A stretch of DNA of 5,534 bases from an uncultured Bacillus sp. Its GTDB lineage: Bacteria; Bacillota; Bacilli; Bacillales; DSM-1321. Below, piece after piece: positions 1 to 5,532 of the stretch. Numbering within the stretch: position 1 is the first letter of the stretch; every line of letters begins with the position of its first letter. A model generated the notes under the pieces. The model saw only the letters and a program-made list of their open reading frames with translations. It was not told where the DNA came from and did no database searches. The DNA lies in assembly GCA_934215995.1 (NCBI GenBank), contig CAKQBC010000177.1, forward strand, positions 1-5,534, written 5' to 3'. The translations under genes and the position numbers were made by a program.

Positions 1-469
1 CACCTACCCTCTGCAGCATATCCTGTTCGGAGTTCACGTTGCGGAGCAGCTGTACAGTCAGCGTTCCGTATTCTGTTTCAAAATGGGAAGCAATTGTCCT
101 GAAATAATAGCCCTCCGCCCCTTTTTGTTCCACTTTATGGTCGCGGGCAGGCCTGAAACTATCCTGATTGTTCAAAAACAGCGCTTCCTGCCCTTCCGTC
201 TGGATGATTTTCCCGTTTTCATCCCAGAGGATTGCCCAGACCCGCGGATCCTGAAGGAATGTAGGCTTGGAGACCGATGTCTCCAAAGGAATGAATCCCT
301 TCTCCACAAGCACTTCATATTCGACCATCAAGTCTTCAAGCTCATCATCCAAATCGCTGTACAGCAGTACTCTCAAGTACGTAAAGACCGCAATCGAAAT
401 CGCACATATGACAATGATCAAAATAAATGAATTTTGGATGGTAAGGCGTACTCTCGTCAACTGAAACAT
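1..469 (-). CDS. Sensor histidine kinase, N-terminal part (cut by window edge)
   Basis: This is the first 156 codons of a membrane sensor kinase; the HAMP, phosphoacceptor and ATPase domains lie outside the window. The start MFQLTRVRLTIQNSF is followed by a hydrophobic membrane segment at about residues 13-36. An acidic stretch (DLDDELEDL) comes next, then an extracytoplasmic region of about 110 residues, ending near LTVQLLRNVNSEQDML, which is typical of the approach to a second membrane segment. The ATG lies 3 nt after the stop of the response regulator, so the two genes are co-transcribed and probably translationally coupled; a purine run (GAAAGAGAG) overlaps the end of the regulator gene. 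The kinase would autophosphorylate and pass phosphate to that regulator. The sensor region has no cysteine and no His-rich metal site in the part visible, so a metal ligand is not suggested. The overall look is CiaH-like, but the signal is unknown. Confidence 0.88.
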   Translation of the reverse strand, partial: MFQLTRVRLTIQNSFILIIVICAISIAVFTYLRVLLYSDLDDELEDLMVEYEVLVEKGFIPLETSVSKPTFLQDPRVWAILWDENGKIIQTEGQEALFLNNQDSFRPARDHKVEQKGAEGYYFRTIASHFETEYGTLTVQLLRNVNSEQDMLQRVG

Positions 470-472
470 CGC

Positions 473-1147
473 TTAACTCTCTTTCGTAAGCTTGTAGCCG
501 ATTCCCCGTACAGTGGTGATATCCTTATCATATCCATACGGCTCAAGCTTTTTCCGCAGATGGTGCATAAAAACCTCAACAACCCCTATCGTCGTATCGG
601 AATTATACCCCCAGATCCGGTCGTAAATCTGTTCCCTTGTCAGGATTGAACCGACGTTGCCGATCAGGAATTCCAATAACGCATATTCCTTCGCGGTCAG
701 CTTGACCTTTTCCCCATCGACAAAGGCTCCTTCATCGATCCCTTTCAATTCAATCCCTTTGTACTTCACCGTTTTCTCACTCGTGATTTTTCCGCTCCGG
801 CGCAGCAGCGCACGGACCCTTGCTTCCAGCTCAGGGGCATGGAATGGCTTAACAAGATAATCATCGCCTCCGAGATCCAGCCCTTTCACTCGGTCCTCAA
901 GCGAATCGCGGGCTGTCAGGAACAGCACGGGCGTATTGATTTCCTCCTTGCGCAGCAACTCGAGAATCCTAAACCCGTCCATTCCAGGAAGCATCACATC
1001 CAGGACTATGGCGTCATAGATATTCTGCTGCGCCATAAAAAATCCGTCTTCTCCATTGGCTGCAGTATCTACACGAAAATCTTTCTCCAGGATGTCCTTT
1101 ATGGATTGCTGAAGCGACAAATGGTCCTCCACCACTAATATTCTCAT
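473..1147 (-). CDS. OmpR/PhoB-family response regulator (CiaR-like)
   Basis: A complete 224-residue transcription factor made of a receiver domain (about 1-118) and a winged-helix DNA-binding domain (about 127-220). Key receiver residues are visible: acidic pair E7-D8, phosphoacceptor D50 in VLDVMLPGMDG, T78 in LFLTA, and K100 in VKPF. The C-terminal half carries the OmpR recognition region with WGYNSDTTIGVVEVFMHHLR and ends in TVRGIGYKL. The SDTTI..VVEV stretch resembles streptococcal CiaR more than PhoP or ResD, so a CiaRH-like envelope or stress regulator is a reasonable guess; the regulon cannot be read from here. The frame is open further upstream to 1261, but MRILVVEDH at 1147 is the family start and has GGGAG 9 nt upstream. 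The longer version would run through the promoter and the cadA terminator. It has its own promoter and is followed by its kinase after 3 nt. Confidence 0.95.
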   Translation of the reverse strand: MRILVVEDHLSLQQSIKDILEKDFRVDTAANGEDGFFMAQQNIYDAIVLDVMLPGMDGFRILELLRKEEINTPVLFLTARDSLEDRVKGLDLGGDDYLVKPFHAPELEARVRALLRRSGKITSEKTVKYKGIELKGIDEGAFVDGEKVKLTAKEYALLEFLIGNVGSILTREQIYDRIWGYNSDTTIGVVEVFMHHLRKKLEPYGYDKDITTVRGIGYKLTKES

Positions 1148-1183
1148 CTGATCAAGCTCCCAATTCGAGATTTTTCTACTAAA

Positions 1184-1213
1184 ATTATAGCCCATGTAAT
1201 GAGGGGCTGTAAA
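1184..1213 (-). promoter_or_regulatory. SigA-type promoter of the two-component operon
   Basis: On the minus strand a TTTACA box (1208-1213, 5 of 6 matches to TTGACA) is separated by 18 nt from a perfect TATAAT (1184-1189). Transcription would begin near 1177, giving a leader of about 30 nt before the regulator ATG at 1147. The -35 box falls within the T-tract of the cadA terminator, so the two elements share bases. The start site is predicted, not measured. Confidence 0.75.
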
Positions 1214-1252
1214 AAATTTAAAAGGACCGCCCCCTATAAGAATGGGCGATCC
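1211..1252 (-). terminator. Intrinsic terminator of cadA
   Basis: Reading the minus strand, GGATCGCCC (1252-1244) pairs with GGGCGGTCC (1232-1224): a 9-bp GC-rich stem with one G-U pair and an 11-nt loop. It is followed directly by TTTTAAATTTTTT. It lies about 47 nt after the cadA stop. This separates cadA transcription from the regulator/kinase operon, although read-through remains possible. Confidence 0.88.
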
Positions 1253-1298
1253 AGCTAGCAAAGGCTGTCCGTCAGGACAAACTAGTACGTTTTTATCA

Positions 1299-3422
1299 TT
1301 ATTCCTGCTTCAGGCGCATGAGACGCATTCCGTTCAGCGTTACAAGGAGGGTAGCTCCGACATCTGCTATGATGGCGATCCATAAAGTCAGCCAGCCCGG
1401 AACCACGAGAAGCAGGGCAATCAGCTTGATGCCGAGCGCAAACACAATGTTTTGCTTGATGATGCCGAGCGTTTTTCGACTTAGATGAATGAGGAAAGGT
1501 AATTTTTCAAGGTCGTCCCCCATAATGGCGATATCGGCAGTTTCAAGGGCTGTATCCGAACCGATCCCGCCCATCGCAATTCCGATATCGGCTGCCGCCA
1601 ATGCCGGCGCATCATTGACGCCGTCCCCTATCATCGCAACTGCGCCATAGGTTTCCTTCAATTGCTTGATTTTGTCCATCTTCTGTTCAGGCAGCAAGTC
1701 GGCGGCTACATCCGATACTCCGACAGAACGGGCAATGCCATTGGCTGTCTCCCGGGTATCGCCTGTCAGCATAATCGTCTTTTCAATGCCTTGGGCATGA
1801 AGCTTCGATACAACCGCTTTGCTGCTTTCCCTTGTTTCATCAGCCACAGCGATCAAAGCAAGGATCTTATCGGGAGTACCGGCCAGCATTGCCGTTTTCC
1901 CCTGCTGCTGCAGCTCCTTCATTTGAACAAGGATGGCTTCCGTAACAGGCGTGCCGCTGAACAAGGAGGCATTCCCGATCAAAAGCCGCTCACCGTCCAC
2001 CGATCCCTGGATGCCCTTACCGGTCGTTGAAAGGAAGTCAGAAACCGCATGCTTCCGGTAATCCCATCCTTCCGATTCCGCTTTTCGGATAAATGCGCGG
2101 GATAAAGGGTGATTCGAGAATGCTTCCAGAGCAGTGATTTTTGAAAAGAAGCCGGCTCCATCCCCATCTGAAAGATAACGGTAATCCGTCAGAGCCGGTA
2201 CTCCTTTTGTAAGCGTTCCTGTTTTATCAAAAGCAAGTGCCTTCAGTGTACCTGCCTTCTCCAGGTACATGCCGCCCTTGATAAGAAGCCCGTTTTTGGC
2301 GCCGTTCCCGATTGCCGTCACAATCGCAACCGGCGTGGAGATGACGAGCGCACAAGGGCAGCCGACAACAAGCACAGCCAGCCCTTCGTAGATCCAATCG
2401 GTCCAGACAGCCCCGAAAAACAGAGGAGGGATGACTGCCACGAGGAGAGCCAGCACCATAATGGCAGGCGTGTAATACTTTGCGAACACATCCACAAACG
2501 ATTGCGATGGCGCCCGCTGATCCTGTGCTTCCTCAACAAGGTACAGCATTTTGGCCAGCGTCGTGTCGCCTGCAAGCTTCGTAACTTTCACTTCAAGAAG
2601 GCCTTCCTCATTTAAAGTCCCTGCGAACACTTCATCATGGACCGACTTTTCAACAGGGATGGACTCCCCGGTGATCGCCGCCTGATTCACATTCGACAAT
2701 CCTTTGACTACCACACCGTCCATGGCGATTTTTTGGCCCGGCTTCACGATCATAATGTCATCGACAGCTATATCATGGACCGACAGTGTTTCTTCTTTTC
2801 CATCCCTGCGGATGACAGCCGTTTCAGGGGCCAGGTCCATAAGCGATGTAATCGACCTTCTCGCCTTATCCATTGAGTAGCCTTCCAAAGCCTCGCTGAT
2901 GGCAAAAAGGATGACGACAATCGCACCTTCCGACCATTCGCCGATGATGGCTGCCCCGATAATCGCAATCGTCATCAGCGTCTGCATATCAAATTTCAGG
3001 CGGATGAGATTTTTCAATCCGACCATAAAGAGGTGATAGCCGCCGATTACAATGCTGAGCAAAAATGGGATCACTGTCACGATGTCCTGTTCACCGCGCA
3101 TATATTGTAAGATCAGTCCGGCAACGAGGAAAACAAAGGAGAGAAGCACTTGCCAGTACTCTTCCCAAAATGATTTTTTCACCATTTTTTCTCCAGGCTC
3201 ATCAGGTATGATCTGCAGTTTCTCGAATTTGCCGGCTTCCTTCAGATCATTCAGCTTGACGTTCCCGGCAACTGTCAGCTTGGAAGCGCCAAAGTTAACT
3301 CTTGCATCAACCACACCATCCAGCTCTTTTACTTGATCCTCGAACCGTTTGGCGCAGCCGGCACACGAAAATCCTTTTACCCGGTACACTTTGCCTTCAT
3401 TCAAATTGTCATTTTGACTCAT
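1299..3422 (-). CDS. cadA: P1B-type heavy-metal efflux ATPase, Zn/Cd/Pb type (CadA)
   Basis: A complete 707-residue membrane pump that uses ATP to export Zn2+, Cd2+ or Pb2+ from the cytoplasm. An N-terminal HMA metal-binding domain (about 11-75) carries GFSCAGC with C20 and C23. Membrane segments follow near 90-108 and 112-136, then pairs near 145-178, 318-336 and 345-370, and a C-terminal pair near 658-698. Catalytic motifs are all intact: TGES (251-254, actuator), CPC (355-357, transport site), DKTGT with phosphorylated D399, NHPL (437-440, nucleotide binding), TGD (553-555) and GDGVNDAP (599-606). K666 and D687 in the last membrane pair are the P1B-2 (Zn/Cd/Pb) signature, which argues against a copper pump of the CopA kind. 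Length matches Bacillus CadA (about 700). The start is preceded by GGGGG 7-8 nt upstream. It is monocistronic, with its own promoter and terminator; no CadC or CzrA regulator gene is adjacent. The gene ends with three in-frame stops. Confidence 0.96.
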   Translation of the reverse strand: MSQNDNLNEGKVYRVKGFSCAGCAKRFEDQVKELDGVVDARVNFGASKLTVAGNVKLNDLKEAGKFEKLQIIPDEPGEKMVKKSFWEEYWQVLLSFVFLVAGLILQYMRGEQDIVTVIPFLLSIVIGGYHLFMVGLKNLIRLKFDMQTLMTIAIIGAAIIGEWSEGAIVVILFAISEALEGYSMDKARRSITSLMDLAPETAVIRRDGKEETLSVHDIAVDDIMIVKPGQKIAMDGVVVKGLSNVNQAAITGESIPVEKSVHDEVFAGTLNEEGLLEVKVTKLAGDTTLAKMLYLVEEAQDQRAPSQSFVDVFAKYYTPAIMVLALLVAVIPPLFFGAVWTDWIYEGLAVLVVGCPCALVISTPVAIVTAIGNGAKNGLLIKGGMYLEKAGTLKALAFDKTGTLTKGVPALTDYRYLSDGDGAGFFSKITALEAFSNHPLSRAFIRKAESEGWDYRKHAVSDFLSTTGKGIQGSVDGERLLIGNASLFSGTPVTEAILVQMKELQQQGKTAMLAGTPDKILALIAVADETRESSKAVVSKLHAQGIEKTIMLTGDTRETANGIARSVGVSDVAADLLPEQKMDKIKQLKETYGAVAMIGDGVNDAPALAAADIGIAMGGIGSDTALETADIAIMGDDLEKLPFLIHLSRKTLGIIKQNIVFALGIKLIALLLVVPGWLTLWIAIIADVGATLLVTLNGMRLMRLKQE

Positions 3423-3496
3423 GTGCCGTCCCCCATTCTTCTATATGTAACTTTAGTTTTTGTGCATTTATTGTAACTATCCAGTATTTTATTTCC

Positions 3497-3526
3497 ATAA
3501 TATTCATATCAGTTTAAAGAAGTCAA
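3497..3526 (-). promoter_or_regulatory. Predicted SigA-type promoter of cadA
   Basis: On the minus strand TTGACT (3521-3526, 5 of 6 matches) and TATTAT (3497-3502, 5 of 6) are spaced by 18 nt. The predicted start near 3490 gives a leader of about 68 nt before the cadA ATG. The sequence ATATGAATAT covers the end of the spacer and the -10 region. It resembles half of the AT-rich TGAA..TTCA operators bound by ArsR/SmtB-type metal sensors such as CzrA, but no convincing second half is visible, so the operator remains a guess. Confidence 0.6.
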
Positions 3527-3538
3527 CTAGAACGTAGA

Positions 3539-3567
3539 AAGGGCTTGTCCTGTATGGACAAGCCCTT
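3539..3567 (-). terminator. Hairpin terminator after the KGG stress gene
   Basis: A perfect 12-bp inverted repeat, AAGGGCTTGTCC and GGACAAGCCCTT, with a 5-nt loop lies about 50 nt beyond the gsiB-like stop. On the minus strand it is followed by TCTACGTTCT, an imperfect T-tract, so termination efficiency is uncertain. The stem also ends only 12 nt before the cadA -35 box, insulating cadA from gsiB transcription. There is no plus-strand gene ending here, so minus-strand use is the sensible reading. Confidence 0.68.
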
Positions 3568-3617
3568 AGTTCATCTATATTTCCATTTGGTCGGTTCTGT
3601 TGAATCTTCGTTATCCA

Positions 3618-3869
3618 TTAATCGTTGTCGCTGCGGGCTTTTCCGCCTTTTTCGCCAATCTCTTGGTAGAACTCTTTATCGTGGTTGCGGGATGTTGCTT
3701 CTCCGCCCTTCTCACCGATCTCTTGATAGAATTCTTTATCATGGTTGTTAGAAGTGGCTTCTCCGCCTTTTTTCCCGATCTCTTGGTAGAAATCCTTGTC
3801 ATGGTTACGGGATGTAGCTTCCCCGCCTTTGCGTCCGGCTTCTTCTCTTGACATTTTGTTATCAGCCAT
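3618..3869 (-). CDS. gsiB: KGG-repeat general stress protein (GsiB-like)
   Basis: An 83-residue, highly hydrophilic protein that starts MADNKMSREEAGRKGGEATS. It is built from a 20-residue unit of the form G-x-KGGEATS-x-NHDK-(D/E)-FYQEI: three full copies (residues 12-31, 32-51, 52-71) and a fourth that stops at KGGKARSDND. The unit is the one in Bacillus subtilis GsiB, a SigB-controlled, LEA-like cytoplasmic protein linked to desiccation, heat and starvation stress; its biochemical activity is not settled. The B. subtilis protein, as I recall it, has about 123 residues and five units, so this is a short version. The protein has no cysteine and no membrane segment. AGGAGG at 3878-3883 is 8 nt before the ATG, an ideal ribosome site matching the high expression known for this family. 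A SigB-like promoter precedes it and a hairpin follows. Confidence 0.93.
   Translation of the reverse strand: MADNKMSREEAGRKGGEATSRNHDKDFYQEIGKKGGEATSNNHDKEFYQEIGEKGGEATSRNHDKEFYQEIGEKGGKARSDND
3657..3836 (-). repeat. Three tandem 60-bp coding repeats in gsiB
   Basis: Three consecutive 60-bp units (3777-3836, 3717-3776, 3657-3716) encode the 20-residue KGG module, with a partial fourth copy down to about 3633. The copies differ by scattered, mostly synonymous or conservative changes (for example DKDF against DKEF, SRNH against SNNH). They are therefore not a very recent duplication, but they are similar enough for copy number to change by slippage or recombination. Confidence 0.9.
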
Positions 3870-3877
3870 ATTATACG

Positions 3878-3883
3878 CCTCCT
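3878..3883 (-). promoter_or_regulatory. Strong ribosome binding site of gsiB
   Basis: The minus strand reads AGGAGG, a perfect match to the 16S anti-Shine-Dalgarno core, followed by 8 nt and the ATG at 3869. It fixes the start codon. Confidence 0.9.
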
Positions 3884-3920
3884 AAAAAATGTATTTTGAA
3901 TGAACCTTACGCTTGTATAT

Positions 3921-3945
3921 ATATCCGTTTCAGGAACTGATAAAC
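3921..3945 (-). promoter_or_regulatory. SigB-like promoter of gsiB
   Basis: On the minus strand GTTTAT (3940-3945) and GGATAT (3921-3926) are separated by 13 nt. This is close to the Bacillus SigB consensus GTTTAA, 12-15 nt, GGGTAT, with one mismatch in each box. It lies about 50 nt upstream of the start codon, and SigB control is the established mode for gsiB. No good SigA -35/-10 pair was seen at the same place. Confidence 0.7.
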
Positions 3946-4043
3946 ATCATTTGCACAGAATGGAAAAACAGCCACAGCCGAAACGTTGTCACAACAGGAT
4001 TCAACGCTAAAATTCGATACAAATGCAGGTATACAACTGGATA

Positions 4044-4072
4044 TTCTTTCAGAATTATTTTTCTAGTATAAT
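4044..4072 (+). promoter_or_regulatory. Possible SigA promoter of the PHP gene
   Basis: A perfect TATAAT at 4067-4072 lies 32 nt before the first candidate start codon. The matching -35 position at 17 nt spacing holds TTCTTT, a poor box, and no TGn extended -10 is present. Either the promoter is weak or it needs an activator. Confidence 0.45.
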
Positions 4073-4104
4073 ATTAAGTAAATAGATTTTATGCAGGAAG
4101 GAGA

Positions 4105-4899
4105 ATGGATGTGTACTTAATGGATTACCATCAGCATAGCAACCATTCCTACAACAATGATAAATCCATGCAATATATATGCGAGCAGGCCATACAAAAA
4201 GGATACAAAGAAATATGTTTTACCGAACATTATTCTGTAAACCCATTCACAACAACATACGGACATCTTCATTTCGACCAATATTTCGCTGAAATCGAGT
4301 TTTGCCGGGGTACATACAGCAAAGAATTGACGATTAAAACCGGCATCGAGATTTGTGAACCTCATGTCATGGCGGAAAAATACGAATTGGTCCTGAATGA
4401 ATTGGACTTCGACGTCGTTTTGGGCGGGGTCCATAACCTCCACAACGAGAGAATCAGCGATACCATTTCCAAATACGGTACGGCCGTCTACTCCCTATAC
4501 TTTGATGAGGTATACCAAATGGTAAGCAAAGCGGATATAGATGTGATTGCCCACTTGGATTTGATCAAACACTATGCTTTCACCACGACAGCCAACTACG
4601 ATCTGAACGGCTACGAAGAAATGTTGAAGGCGATTCTGCGAAAAGCGATCAAGCGCAACATCGGTTTGGAAATCAATGTATCAAGCTTGAGCACGTCCCC
4701 TGCAGATCTTGCCCCGATACAAAAAATCCTCATGCTGTATAAAGAAATGGGCGGAGAGATCTTGACGATCGGTTCTGGCTGCGGCAACAGCCAACTCGAT
4801 GTACAGCGCATTATGGATGGCTACGAATTGGCCAAATCATGCGGATTCGACTATGTATACAAGTACGAATCGCGCTATCCGAAGCCTGTGGAAATTTAA
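4105..4899 (+). CDS. PHP-domain protein of the HisJ/HisK (histidinol-phosphatase-like) type, last metal motif altered
   Basis: A 264-residue cytoplasmic protein with the PHP-fold layout of histidinol-phosphate phosphatases. Visible metal-binding motifs: DYHQHS (H9, H11), TEH (E41, H42), GIE (E82), GGVH (H110) and AHLDLIKHY (H150). The C-terminal motif is normally GSDAH, whose Asp and His also bind metal; here residues 223-227 read GSGCG, so both ligands are missing while the flanking TIGS and NS..D remain. The enzyme family hydrolyses L-histidinol phosphate in histidine synthesis, but no his gene is nearby and the altered motif makes that activity doubtful. It could be a divergent phosphoesterase, a regulatory relic, or an enzyme with changed metal use. 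The ATG at 4105 is only 1 nt after AAGGAG (4098-4103); a GTG at 4111 in the same frame has 7-nt spacing and may be the true start, removing two residues. No terminator follows. Confidence 0.87.
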   Translation: MDVYLMDYHQHSNHSYNNDKSMQYICEQAIQKGYKEICFTEHYSVNPFTTTYGHLHFDQYFAEIEFCRGTYSKELTIKTGIEICEPHVMAEKYELVLNELDFDVVLGGVHNLHNERISDTISKYGTAVYSLYFDEVYQMVSKADIDVIAHLDLIKHYAFTTTANYDLNGYEEMLKAILRKAIKRNIGLEINVSSLSTSPADLAPIQKILMLYKEMGGEILTIGSGCGNSQLDVQRIMDGYELAKSCGFDYVYKYESRYPKPVEI

Positions 4900-5029
4900 G
4901 CCTGGAGCCTTAAGCAGTGATGCGATCCAGTTGTACATCTGGCCGACCTGGATATCGGATAACGCCTCGAACTTCCCGTTTCACTCTGACAATCCGGGGT
5001 AAAGATACGAAAGATAAAACCCCATGAAA

Positions 5030-5035
5030 AAGGAG
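5030..5035 (+). promoter_or_regulatory. Ribosome binding site of the copper storage gene
   Basis: AAGGAG lies 8 nt before the ATG at 5044, which fixes that start. No convincing promoter stands between 4900 and 5029: the best candidate is CTGACA (4986-4991) with only AAAGAT at a suitable distance. The gene may therefore be read from the PHP promoter. Confidence 0.75.
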
Positions 5036-5043
5036 ACGATCAG

Positions 5044-5364
5044 ATGAACTATGAGGAATGCATCAAAGCTTGCCAAGAATGCATGGAAGCCTGCAACCAT
5101 TGTTTCGATGCCTGCCTGAATGAGGAACATGTAAAAATGATGGCGCCATGCATCAGGCTCGACCGTGAATGCGCAGATATCTGCGCCCTTGCAGTGAAAG
5201 CCATGCAGACAAACAGCCCATTCGCGGAGCAGATCTGCAGACTGTGCGCAGATATCTGCCAGGCATGCGGCGAGGAATGCCGGAAACATGATCACGATCA
5301 TTGCCAAAAATGCGCAGATGCTTGCTTCTCATGTGCTGAAGCTTGCAGGAATATGGCTGCCTGA
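5044..5364 (+). CDS. yhjQ: Cytosolic copper storage protein, Csp3/YhjQ type (four-helix bundle, DUF326)
   Basis: A complete 106-residue protein with 19 cysteines arranged as CxxxC and CxxC along what would be four helices: C6, 10, 13, 17, 20, 24; C36, 43, 47; C65, 68, 72, 75, 79; and C87, 90, 94, 97, 101. This is the pattern of Csp proteins, whose helices bundle with the thiols facing inward and bind many Cu(I) ions. The stretch CIRLDRECADICALAVKAMQ is a hallmark of the YhjQ family and is almost unchanged from what I recall of B. subtilis. There is no signal peptide or Tat motif, so it is the cytosolic Csp3 form rather than the exported Csp1. A KHDHDHCQKC loop before the last helix may be an entry site for copper (inference). 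It would buffer or store copper and complement efflux pumps. It lies 144 nt after the PHP gene, on the same strand, and ends at a strong terminator. Confidence 0.94.
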   Translation: MNYEECIKACQECMEACNHCFDACLNEEHVKMMAPCIRLDRECADICALAVKAMQTNSPFAEQICRLCADICQACGEECRKHDHDHCQKCADACFSCAEACRNMAA

Positions 5365-5367
5365 ACG

Positions 5368-5397
5368 AAGCTTCCCATCCCGGGAAGCTTTTTCTTT
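5368..5397 (+). terminator. Intrinsic terminator of the copper storage gene
   Basis: AAGCTTCCC (5368-5376) and GGGAAGCTT (5382-5390) form a perfect 9-bp stem with an ATCCC loop, followed by TTTCTTT (five T in a row counting the end of the stem). It begins 4 nt after the stop codon. Confidence 0.92.
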
Positions 5398-5430
5398 GGC
5401 TCTGTTCTTAAAGATTGTTGCTTATGGATT

Positions 5431-5468
5431 AATAAAAAAAGAGACAGCTCTTTGTTTTTGGCTGTCTC
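5431..5468 (-). terminator. Intrinsic terminator for a minus-strand gene entering from the right
   Basis: On the minus strand GAGACAGC (5468-5461) and GCTGTCTC (5448-5441) form an 8-bp perfect stem with a 12-nt loop. Seven T and then ATT follow. In the plus direction the hairpin is followed by CGTTATTG, which is not a T-tract, so it serves a leftward transcript and makes that gene convergent with the copper storage gene. Confidence 0.85.
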
Positions 5469-5487
5469 CGTTATTGAACTAAACCAG

Positions 5488-5532
5488 CTAATAGCTTGTC
5501 AATATCTTTCTCTTAAACAATAAATTATATAT
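5488..5532 (-). CDS. Possible C-terminal end of an unidentified minus-strand gene
   Basis: Just before the leftward terminator, one minus-strand frame is open from the window edge for 14 codons, reading IYNLLFKRKILTSY, then TAG at 5490-5488. The distance of about 20 nt from stop to stem is typical for a gene with its own terminator. The other two minus frames close sooner. The segment is too short and too AT-rich to assign a family, and chance alone could keep such a frame open. Confidence 0.25.
   Translation of the reverse strand: MYNLLFKRKILTSY

Noticed and set aside
1148..1261. Upstream extension of the response regulator by 38 residues
   Set aside because: It would run through the -10/-35 promoter and the cadA terminator hairpin. 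The extra residues do not resemble a receiver domain, and the internal ATG at 1147 has a proper ribosome site and the canonical MRILVVED start.
2318..2575. Alternative minus-strand frame inside cadA
   Set aside because: It overlaps the CPC transport region of the intact pump in another frame and has no independent support.
3423..3490. cadA leader considered as a metal riboswitch
   Set aside because: At about 68 nt and AT-rich, it shows no paired-helix architecture such as that of the czcD (NiCo) or yybP-ykoY (Mn) riboswitches.
3539..3567. 12-bp perfect inverted repeat considered as a mobile-element end or attachment site
   Set aside because: There is no transposase, second copy or target duplication nearby, and its position after the gsiB stop and before the cadA promoter fits a terminator.
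3600..3851. Plus-strand 83-residue hydrophobic frame opposite gsiB that looks like a repetitive membrane protein
   Set aside because: It is the antisense reading of the 60-bp KGG repeats, which keep several frames open. There is no ribosome site at its start, and the minus-strand protein matches a known family and has a strong promoter and ribosome site.
4117..4443. Minus-strand 108-residue frame opposite the PHP gene
   Set aside because: It is antisense to the conserved PHP motifs, has no family resemblance, and has no promoter or terminator of its own.
4981..5307. Minus-strand 108-residue frame with hydrophobic segments opposite the copper storage gene
   Set aside because: It is a mirror of the Cys-rich coding sequence, with no supporting ribosome site; the plus-strand protein is clearly a known family.
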